Positions 14,401 to 26,400 of a stretch of 64,000 bases of DNA are shown here, one piece after another. The notes beneath the pieces are model-generated. The model did no database searches. It was not told the DNA's origin and worked only from the letters and a program-made list of their open reading frames with translations. Numbering within the stretch: position 1 is the stretch's first letter; each line of letters begins with the position of its first letter. Origin of the DNA: MPNP01 sp965221445 (GTDB lineage: Bacteria; Pseudomonadota; Alphaproteobacteria; Rhodobacterales; Rhodobacteraceae); NCBI GenBank assembly GCA_965221445.1, contig CBDCSF010000003.1:1-64000 (forward strand), read 5' to 3'. A program made the translations under genes and the position numbers.

Positions 14401-17400
14401 TGTCTGCTCCTGAGGTGGTGTCTGCTCTGGGGGGGGGGTGTCTGCTCCCGGGGGTGTCTGGTCCCAGGGGGGTGTCTGCTCCCGGGGGGGTGGTATCCCA
14501 GCATGCACTGAGGCAGACACCCCCCCTGGACAGAATCACAGACGCCTGTAAAAACATTACCTTGGCCCAACTTCGTTGCGGCCGGCGATAATGTTAAATT
14601 CCCCACGTGATACTTCAATTAACTACAAAAAGTGTCAACAACAACAACAAAACAGAATGCGAACTGCCGTAGAAAGCAGCTTCAGTAACTCTGGAATAGC
14701 TCGTGATTCATTGTTATTGAGTCATGTACTCTGTCCCCCCTCCTCGTCCACTGCACTCTGTGCTAAGCGAGGTCTCTGACGGCATGTTTCCTCCCCTCAG
14801 TCCTCAGTCACCGCTTTCGCCCTGGGACCTCCCCTGCCCAATTCCCTGTAGGGATCCCTCAGATTGTACAACAAAAAGTACTTAAAGTGCCTCATATTTT
14901 AGGATCAATTGAGAGAAAACGATCCCTCAGTTCTTCCGCAGCAAATGCGGTAGAAAATCAATGGATGGTGGACTGTTTGTGGCTGATGGTTGCGTCATTT
15001 CGGTTCAATTCGTAGTAAAGGTATGTTCAGACTGAGCGAACTCGAAATGAAAGACGATGAGTTCTTTTGATGTCACCGTCATTCCGTGTAGCCTACAAAC
15101 TGTACTACTAAAAGTAGACAATTCTTTTGTGAGCGAAGCTGCATTAGATTTCACTTTCACTTTTAATGGACGAAACTTCTGAGCCGTATTTATTAACGTG
15201 AGCAAATGCAGGACTACATGTAAGTGATCATCCTTTTGGCCGGAATATTTGTGCCGTGAGCAAACTGGTCAAGCGATTGCCATTTTTCTTGAAGGGGGGG
15301 AGAGGGCGACTATGATAACAATATCATGGGTTTCCATCGTAGAACCCTTAGACAGTATGTGTCACAGGTTCGTTAAATTGTGCGCACAGGTTGTCATAGG
15401 TTCGTTCAATTGTGGGCTGACATAAGTGCGACAAATCCCCACTAATTTGCTTGGATAACAACAAACACTCGGCAACTTAACAAAGGGGGACCTTCCTCGA
15501 TGAAAGCTATACTTTTTGGTGACTCGTAGATGTATCCTATTAGTTTAAAGTCAGTTATTTTGCCGAAAATTTTGGGAATTTTCACTAGGCGTAGATGAGA
15601 TTTACGCAAGATGAAATTTAACCTACGCAAGGTGGGATTGATGGTAACGAGCCACATAAGTGAAATTCTTCACTCCTTGACATTCTTAGATTTCCAGCCG
15701 ACCACGATAATTTCACTCCTTATGATTTACGCTTTGGTTTTAAACTAAAAATCATAAACTTGATTTACCTTTAGTATTTTCGCGATGGTGACTTTTTTGA
15801 GGTCGAATTCTTCCCAGTGACGCGTGCAGGGGCAGCAACCTCCACCGAGGAACAGCTTAATCCAAACCTCTAAATCCCACTTCTTTGATATCCACATTGT
15901 TTACAGTTAATTTAAAGCTGATTAACTTTCACCTTTTTAACTATTGAAAGTTGATAGCTCGAGCAATCAGGTATGTCTGACTGATTACACAACCTGAGAA
16001 ACGTTGATACTATGATTTCCTGAGATGCAGTGGCAAGTTATTATAATCTCCATTCAAGTAACTGGTCGTCAAGCTCATCTGACACTTTTGACTTCAACGA
16101 AGATATGTTAAAGACTTATCCTTTTTCCTGAATAAAACCTGAGTAACTCCCAGTTTCTGAGGTCAGCACAAAAGTGCCACATTTTTGTTTCCATGACACA
16201 AGTTCTCATGCTTGGAAGTCGCTTTGGTATAAAATCAATAACTATGAGTAATGTGCATAATGATCCCTATTGTTATTTATAGTTCCTCTGTCTTAGTGAT
16301 CCAATCATCCACATGTATGTAAATATACAGACAATGTCTCACTAACATGCGACGTTTACGTTGGGATATGTAACGTTTTTAAAACAGACGGTGTAGTAAC
16401 GTAAATTCGATACGTTAGTCTCTACGCTCATTCCAGCAGCGTAAAATCCCCAACGACGTGAAAATTCCCGGCGTCAGAGAAAAACACTAGTGCTCCAGGC
16501 ACAGAAGGATTCACCACTTTTTATAAGTGTTTTTGTTTGTGAGATCAATCGATTCAATTGACTAAACAGAGTCGTTTTGCTTGCTTTCTTTCCTTTTCAT
16601 ACAATAACAACTCATTTGAGTAGCATGATGTGATTCCGGTGTCGGTTTAACTGTAAAGTGTTTGGGTTGTGGAAGAAAAAGAAAACAAAGCCATAAAATT
16701 TGCTATGTTCATCAATTCTAGGGACTTGTGGGATTTTTATTCAAAGGATTTCCAGGTAACTTGACGTTATTCATTCTGTCACAACGATCACGGCTATTCC
16801 CGGACTTAGAACACTCCCCCTTCTCCCCCCCCCATAGCTGTTCTCCTCACTCCCACTGCAAGGAAAGGGGGGGGGTGGGCTGTTGACAGCTCAACTGCTT
16901 GCCAATGATGAAGCATTGCAGCCTTGACAACAAGCAGATTGACTCATCCTTGGTGCAGTTCTTATCGGGGCCAAGGGAAATAACTGAACAGAAACAGATC
17001 AATCATTGTCAGGGGACATAGTGATTTGCCCCATATCAGTGGTTGTTTCATTGACGGCCTAGGATACGACCATTAATTTCCTTAGGAGAGAAAAATGGTC
17101 CACAAATTATCCAATGTCCTGCTTTTGCCTTTTACATGTGTTACGTTAGACGCTACTTCTACCACCATCATAAAGCAACAACTACTTAATATTTTCAGAG
17201 AAAAGGGGAAAATAAAAGCATTTGAACCTAAAGAACCTATCAAACATATCTTCGTTCTTGTTTAATGGACAACCATATCCAATGATCAACACTTATAAAT
17301 TGACAGACTGTAAACCAGCACAAACCTACTGCTATCACCTGAATTGACGTACTGTATCATCTAATCAAAGGCGTAAAAATTAACAAAATAAAGAAATATA

Positions 17401-20400
17401 AGTACGACTAACAGTGGCCACCTCTAAGTAAACAAAACTCCCCGTATGTCCAAATTTAACGGAGGTGTTTGAGTAAAGACTGTATAAGGAGCTGTGCAGT
17501 GCAAGATGATTCATCGTTACACGGAAATAGCTCTTCCACAGCATAAACACAGAACCACATTCGTGCACCAAGCTGTGTGAATCATAATCACTTTGCCCTT
17601 TTTTGGTCTAAAACGGGAAAAAACAAGCGATATTAAACCGCTTTCCCAGGTTACTATTGTAAGCCATAAAATCTCTTGAATTGTAGGGCTAAGTGCCAGT
17701 TTCCCAGGTTTCATGTGTCAACATTAAACAAAAGCTTTACAACTGCATGCAATTCTCAGTATTTATGCCTAGATATAAAATCAATCTTGTTAAATCCTGC
17801 ATTTTCAAAATCTAAATGCAAACAATGAAAATGGAAGATCTTAACAGCAGATGTCACCTGAAGAGGTCCAAAAATTGGATTATTTTCAACAAAAATGTGA
17901 AGAAAACACCAGGATCTACATTTGTGCTCAAATATGGAACCCTAACACATTGTCCAATACTGCATTATTTAAATTCAGAGCAGGTCGGAAGGTCCAGGGA
18001 TTCCAGTCAGTGTTCCGACTGCGAAATCTGTCGCTCTGAAGAGGAAGGTCAATATGGAACGAGATCTGCAAAGGCTGTTCAGAGAAAAACCATTATTTTC
18101 AGATTCGATGGTGTATTTTGTCCCATATTTTATCATCCAAACTCATCAATTCCCCTAAATATGGCATGAAGTATTCCCAAACTTCGGTTAAGTAGAGAAA
18201 ATTCAGCGACCCTATTTGGAATAAACTACAATGACTGCTTCATTGTAATCCATCATGAACATACAATAGAACGTGGACAAAGATTGGGAAGGCCTTTTTA
18301 CACATTGCTCACATGCTGGATGTATCTATTCCACAGAATAAAGGCTTAAATCTTGACAGTGGAAGCTCTCCGGAGGTGTGGAGTTGCTTGTGTTTAGTAT
18401 TCAGCGGCTAAAGCTCTGTAAGGGCAATTCCGATGATCACATTGACTTGTTCTATCTGCCACCAAGGAAATTCCCTAAATGTAAACCACTACAAATTCCT
18501 TTGCGAAGAAAATAGCAAACGAGAATTTTGGACAATTGGGGACATCCTTGAATACATGTGTAGTCAAATTTTGCCAGCCAATAGTGTTTCTGTTTTGGTC
18601 CAGGGGTGATGTGTGCTCATATGTTATCTTTTTTTTCAATCAAAAATCTCGATCTGAATTTTTCATATTACAGTAGGCAGTTTGTTTGGACAGCTCCACA
18701 GGTGGTGTGTAGCATAAGGTTCCTTTGTGGACGACACAAAACGATTTTAAAAAATCAGTAATCGTTCAATCCAGGGATGTCGTTAATTTTCAAAAGTGGG
18801 TGGCCCATCCAGGTTGATGGGCAATAACATTTGGTGGCCCAGATCAAATTTGGGCAACGCAGATTGATTCAGTGAAGCTTCTGGTTTATTTCATTGCTAA
18901 TGCGAACAAAATGTCAGCAGAACATGAACTGAACTTACATATAGGTCAGTGGTGTATAAAACTAGGTGGACCTAAGGTGAAATGTGTGGCCATGGGCCAA
19001 CGGTCTAAACTAGTTAAAGGCATCGTTGCCATCCATTCGACTGAAACTAATGTCTAAGTTCTTGTTGGTTTTAGTAGCGACTCCAGAGGAACAAGCACTA
19101 GATGAAGGAATTGCATGCAGCGAATTAAGTTACTGAAACAGATCGCAAACCAATCCACTCTCCATTTTGTCCAACGATACTCGGAAATTGAACACCGTTA
19201 AAATATCTGTGGTACACTTCGATCACCTACTTGTTTGGCAAAATCCAAAATACAATTTCTGAGAAAAAGCAGTGCTTTTCCTGCAAATCTACCTCTAGCT
19301 GTAACGGGCCTGCAATATTTATGAGCTGTTTAGGAGAGGGCCAACATTCTTCTTGATACCATAATCGGCAATAGAGGCCTTTTGTGGGTCCTGAAATATT
19401 CCTCACAACGCGATTCACGTCGTTACTTGGAAAATAACAGGGTCAGGTCGTAATTTACAGGGAAACCTCGTATTAACGGTCGTTCATCTGTTCCTTTGTT
19501 CTTTGTCCATTGCTATGCGACAGACTGTTATCATACCTAATTTGACATTCGAGCTGCAAATGTTTTATTACGTGCAGAAAGGGAGTCGAAAAAGGTAAAT
19601 ACCATCTGTTACTTTATAAAATATGGAATTGACAGTTCTGGGGTAAAATGGCATCTTTCAGCTTTCGTGACATATTCTCATTTTTTCATTTGAGGAGTTT
19701 ACTCCATTAAGACATTTCAAAGTTTGTTTATCAATAAATTAAAATATTGAAACTGTCGCGACTGACATTCGAGTTCCTTTTTCGAGATCTCATAATTTCT
19801 CAGTGCCGTGTACTGGAACTGCTGGTGGAACTGCTACTAAAAATATATGTGCGTCCAGATTACAGGCTTCTGTGTAACGCTTATCATATTAATAAAACAC
19901 TGGAGAACCGGACTTCCTTCTCCAGCCTCAATAAATAACCGTCCCGCTGTCAGCACTGAGCATTTATATGGTAATAATCTGTTATCTGTGTCAGGGAGCA
20001 GTCGTCCACCGTATAAGTGTCCGAAACGGTAACAGATCTTAGGATCTTAAGTGCAAAGCCATACTAGGTTTTTATCTATTATCTATTTCCTTGTGCGAGG
20101 TATCTTTACAATGTCTGAATTATTTAATAGTTTATATCATATAAATGAAACGAGCCGCATTAATCCATTTATGTGTCTCAGCTTCTAGTCTCTTTATTCT
20201 TGTGAGATTTACAGAGCATAATAAGATAACTGTGATGTGGAAACGGCTGGAAGAGATACTGGCGTACATTTTCTTTAATGCTTAAAGTTTATTTGCCTAT
20301 TTGTGAAAAATGACGGCGTGATGTTACCACCACAAGCTGGCTCATTGCTAGGCGACAAGATCATCTCATTTGCCCATTTGCTTCTTAAGTTTGACCTCAA

Positions 20401-23400
20401 AAACGTCATACAAATAAATTAGCTGACTCTTAACGAGCCAGCAATAAACCGTTGAACGCTTTCACATCCGCCTCCTCGGAGATCAATGTGAGTGATCCCT
20501 TAGATGTCCACTAATATGGGCATGGATACTCGTTTGAACGCCCACCTTGGGATTAATGTCATGGTGGGTCACCTTTTATTGTCATCATGATATCTTTCTA
20601 GTGAGCTGCCTGGTCTGTACGGTTACCTCAGCATATACTTTATGACTTGTATTGTGTCACCTGGTGGATATGGCCTCATGGTAACCTTCAAAATATCTTT
20701 ATTTGACCAGCAATTCAGCTCACGTTTATTTGAAGAAGAAACTCGGCAATAAAGCTGACAGTTTCCAAATCTAGAGATTAACTATTCATCTCGGGCTCAA
20801 AGTCATATTGTATGAAATACGTTTATTCTTTCTGCACAGAAGCTATGGCAGTACGATGATATGAAGCTTGGCACGATAAACAAGGATTACTTCACTGTAT
20901 GTCAGACCTCAATTAACCCACACCAGCTCTTTGTAAATGTGCCGAATGAAAGACAAGCAATCAGTGAGTGGTACCAGAAATTGGTCAGTTGCCATTAGAA
21001 TGTAAAACGCTCATAAAGAATTGCGACATTTAATTACGATCTACTTGCACGCTTATTACCACCATTGATTTTTGTAGCAAAAATGTTGCAAACGACAAAA
21101 AAAGAAAGAAATTACGATCAAATGTAAACCTAAAATGTTAATTGCTACATAGCACAATGACACATAATATCTATATGTGTCCCTGAAAAAAGCTACTTTT
21201 AACATGGTTTGTGCCATTCTAACCAAAGGTACAGGCTTATTACATACGACTTGTTGAAAACGTAATGGTTCGTTCAAACTGAAGTGAAAGCGAAATTAAA
21301 GCAACATTTTGAGGTTCCCTCATATGACTGGTACCATTGGGATTACTACCGCCCGCAAACGAAGTTTGGGGTAATATTTTTACACCTTTCTGTCATACTG
21401 TTCCCCGGGTACGGGGGTTTTTCCCTGACAGAGACTCCTCTGGACAGAGACCCCCCCGCCCCCCCCCCCCACTGTACGGTACGCATCCTACCGGAATGCA
21501 TTCTTGTTTAGGAATACGATCATTTTCATTACCTCAATTGCTTTCGCGTTCGCTTTCAATCAGTGTGAACGAACACACAGAAGCTACAAGCCCGCGGTTG
21601 CTACTACAGTAGAGTACAATGCCTTGTTGCACTGCTACTTCAGTAACTGCAGTATTGGTAATCAGTCCTAATTAATTTAGCAAACCCCGGAGAATGGTGT
21701 AGTCGAGCAGAATAACTGCTGCCAAAAGTACATGTAGCAGCATCAATAGGTGGACCAGTCCAGACAGATACTACTTAGTCGCACAGTTTATGTAACCAAA
21801 GAAAATAAAGACTGACTGGTTTTGAGCAGACAGTTGAGGCTCATTCACACATTCCTGTATATTTGCCTAAACCGATTTTAACTTTGGTAGATGTAAAAAT
21901 TAATAGTTTAGGAGCATTTGCAGTTACTTTTCGGTTACATATTCGCCAAATTTATTTCTCATCGTTGCTGGTATTAGTGTTTGTTTTGGTGTCCGCTCAA
22001 ACGAGTGTCCTTTCAAACAAGGTCTCTACAGTACTTACAGTGAATTCCCCGGTGTGTGGGTCGAATCCAACATGGACGGTGTGTTCGAAGTTAGATGGCG
22101 GTGAGATAACCGGCTTCTTGTCATTCTCCTTCAGCTTGTAGATTTTGCCTACAAAAATAACCGAACCTCGTTATATTCCACCATATATAGGTTGACGTCA
22201 ATACTACCTTTACGTATTCACTTATATTCATAGTGGAATTAATCTAAATGTAAAGTAACTGTTGGATAACTGGGATTCTTTCAGGGAAGTGGTCGAAACA
22301 CAACACTTGCCGTTATCACTGGTAAAAGAGTGCCCTTTACATTGAGTGGCCTTATTGACTACGTGGTCTACGTTGCCCACTAGAGGGCCCATACCTTTAG
22401 GAGTTTTCTTCTTGTGGTCCTTCTTACGATCGTCCGCATCGGGCTCTTTCGGGAGCGGCTTCATGTCCACCGGTAGAGCCGAGTCTCTGTAACGATAAAC
22501 AAAACGGTTTGAGAGGATTACTCAAACACCGGGATACAGTTTGACAGTATGGATGAGAAAGAGATAATGAGATTCCACATTCCCGTGAGACCCATTTAAA
22601 CAGATATAAAACCAGATACAAAAAAAAATCATGGGTATTGCCTCAGGTTAAGCCCAGTTTTTAGTAGTTGCATACTCTCTGGTAGTTGGGTGGCAAGTTA
22701 CCTTGTATTGTTCTGAATAACCTGAAACTGAGAGGATACAGAAGGGGCGTGAATGAATACGCAAAATCATTCACAACATTGTGAGTTTCACGTTAAGTTT
22801 AATCATCAATTAAGGTGGGTATTTTCGTCTTTTTTTTCTTTTTTGTTTGAAAAACAAATGAAACCACTCAAAATCATAAGGAGAGAGAAGCATTTAGTAT
22901 CTGTACAAAGGAGTAGGTTTGAAATGTGGTTGTGACAAACAGACCCTGAATTCTTAGACCTAAGAGTAACACCCCAACTCGAACAAAGGAAAAAGAAATA
23001 GGGAAAAGTGAATGGCGCGCCTAGTTACACGTAACGAACATTGTATTTCCTACATAGATCAAACTCACGTTCTGGAAGATTTCATTCGGCCGAACGAATA
23101 ATCAAACCGTCAGTTACACCGCATCCACCCTTCACAAACTGATATACAATAGTACATTACCGATGATAATACACCACCATCTGGGACTTCGAAAATCTCT
23201 TCATCATCATACTCCTCTTACGACAAGTTTTAACGTTTTCTATCCACTATTAAATTGTTGTACAAACACTTCGTCTGTTGTGTTCTATCCCTGTAGCGTT
23301 TTACCTATGGGCTCTTCTAGTTCGCTTTGTAAACCCTTTCTACCCATGAGACATCGTGGCTCTAACAGATCTACAAATTACTTCAGTATACACCACGTCT

Positions 23401-26400
23401 TTGCTATCAACAGGAATGATGGCAGATATCTAACGTTTTCTGACATTATGTCGGATTACTTTATTGGATGGTTGTTCCCCCCTGGCTCCCTTCCCATGAA
23501 GAAACCTTGAATATAAACCAAGGAAATTATGGTTTCTTTATCCCTTATTTCTACCATTAAAAATATTTCTCCTGCTCAATACTCGGTCACTTATTTTCAA
23601 TCAGACACAAATTAAAACTTATTACAGACACTGGGTTGATGAATGTGTGTCCCTATTTCTCCAACTTTCTAGTTTCAGTCCATACATATTTTTGGCAACA
23701 AATCAGATCAAGAATCTGATCCCATCGCAATTCATTGAGCACAGCACGATTAGATTTACGCACACAATAAGGTGAACCAGGTTGACGCACGAGGTTGCCA
23801 TGGTTTGTTGCGGAAAATCAAGCTGATCAATACAACGTATAAAACGTTACAGGTGTCTAAACGCCCAAATTATCACGAGGATTAAAATAATGGTAAACAG
23901 CCCAAGTAAAATTCTTCAAGATTACAAACTACCGTGGGCGGCACAAGTGACTTCGATTGCCTCTTCAATTTGAGTGCTTGGTCAGACTGGGTAAATATCT
24001 TGTGCCCACTTCGTCGATTTAAATTTGAAGATTCTACCAGGACTGCTCAACAAAACCGATTGCTTTACTGAGACTGTACAGACAAGTACATTTGTCTCAT
24101 GACGCAGGAGCCTAAGACCACGGTCCACGTTCTTCTTTGGTTCCTTCCCAAGAGACAACGAAATTACAATTGATTCACGTCATGTTTGTGTTACTTTTTT
24201 GTAACGTTTCGGTATCAGACCAAGTGAGCTGAGCGGAAGGCCTATAAGTTTTACCCCCATGCGTGCGTTGGGGAGGTGGGAAGAGATAACACAAGAATAC
24301 AAAGCACAAAACAAGAAAGCATTCCAGTAGGATGTGTACCGCTGGCTTTCCTAGTTCTGGAGCGGGGGTCTGCCCCCCCCCCCCCCCGATGCAGACCCCC
24401 TCCTCCCCTGGATGCAGACCTCCAACCCCCGGATGCAGACCCCCTCCACCTGGTCATGCGACCTGTGATGCATGCTGGGCCCTGTGGACAGACAAACACC
24501 TATGAAAACATTACCTTGCCCCAAACTTAGTTTGCGGGCGGTAAAAAGGCTTTTGCTTTCTCTACCTGATACAAGACAAGACAATGCATCTATTACCTGG
24601 GATTTTCTTTCAACCTTCTTTGGAAATCTGATAGAGAAATGGACACAAGTGAATTCTCTTGCTGAATGAATAAAGCAGATACTGTAAATACTTCTCTCTT
24701 TCTCTTCACCTACATGTAACGTGAATGTACAAGTCGATTCTTCATGTTGATACGAAAACATGAGCATTAAATACGAGCAATTTATCACACAAAGTACCTG
24801 CCGTCTCAAGTACTATTTCCGATGCATACTACGTGTACCTTCGGCTTCTTACATATTTTACAAACTTTAGACGAATGGTTTCAATACATCTTTCAGTACT
24901 TTGTTCATAGCTTATAGGCAGTCACTCGACTCTCCGGGGAAAATTCCGGCAAAAAAATAGAAAAGATGAAACATATGACTTGATGGAAGCACTTGCAACG
25001 ATCTTTACCATGTTTTGTATGGAACTGCACAGCCCCAGCTTACAAACAAAACCTGTTTACAACGAAAACAACATTATGTAACTGATTCTTTCAATTATTC
25101 ATACCCGCATGAGTGGCCTTCTCAGGTTAAATGTGCAATTAATCCTCACTGAATTGAACTGCCAAAACAGTAGTCGTTTGAGTCTGAGATGGGGGCGGTT
25201 TGTACTGAGCATTTTACATGCTTCCTTTTTCTGCATTTTCTTCTCTTTTTTTTCTTTGAATTCTTGGCACCGAGCCTTCCTTGAGACAGCGTGCAACTAT
25301 TTTGTAGGCCATTGACGTCTTCTTCCTCTTTTCCCAATCAAACCACCAATAAGACTAAAATCTAGGCAATCTCAGGTTCATCTTCTGTGCTACATCTGCT
25401 TGATTACCAACTATTATTTCTGTTCACATATTTGGGTTACAATCATCTCTGACTTCGGAATACAATCATATCATACCAATGCAAGGATTTACAAAACAAG
25501 TATGCACTCCAGTAGGATGCGTACCGTCCACTGCAGTGACATCTCGGGGGGAGGGTGGTGTCTGCCCAGGTGGGTGGGGGTGTCTGCCTTGGGGGGCATG
25601 CATTGGGGCAGACACCCCCCATGAACAGAATTCCTGACACACGCTTGTGAAAACATTACCTTTCCGCAACTATTGTTGTGGACGGTAACCAGCAAGGTTT
25701 CCTCCGACACCAACATGATAAGGATTTGAAGTTTTGAATACAAGCTCTTTCTTTGAAGTGAAGTGACATACCTGTACCCGTGCTTCGACGATTGTTTTAG
25801 TATACAGTCCATGATAGCATATCACATTACGTATGATTTTATCTCTATTTCCCACTCATAATACATTACACGTATGTTAAGATAACACAGCTTGTTGGCA
25901 GACAGTACTTCCCACCATTGTCCCACCTCATAGAAGCAGGTACGTAATATGAAGAAGCTATTATATCTTCTGCCACCCATAGGAAAAAAAAACATCGAGC
26001 AGCAATCCTTCATATTACCAATGCTATGTTATGTTATCCTCCCAGTAAAACATTATTCATGACAGGTTTTGCTTTGTGAACCAATGGTCATCACTCCTCA
26101 AAACTTCACAAAAGGATGATAATCTTTTTTCAGTTGAGAAGACGCCTAAGACATGCCTAAAACTTGCCGTCATTTCAGCATTTTTTGGAATTTACCACAA
26201 ATTTGCTAAAAATTGCATCGTGTAGTTAAGACAAAATGTTAGATACATTGTAGATGATTGTGTAGCGTATTATTATTGGAATCGGGACATCATTTCATGA
26301 CGAAGATACATGCGTGAGAATTTGTTGCAAATTCAGTAGATCTTTTTCATTAACAAAAGAGAAGCTGCTTTTCTTAGGAAAAATCAGGTATGTGTTGAGT

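Noticed and set aside
14243..14618. ORFs with Pro/Gly-rich products on both strands (also at 24.25-24.8, 25.5-25.8 and 27.3-27.8 kb)
   Set aside because: They are translations of the G/C-rich repeat; the same peptide-like string recurs at each copy.
17816..18169. Overlapping plus-strand ORFs starting near MSPEEVQKLDYFQQKCEENT
   Set aside because: Coding-like appearance but no recognisable family, no consistent splice frame and two overlapping frames; could be a fragment of a pseudogene but cannot be supported.
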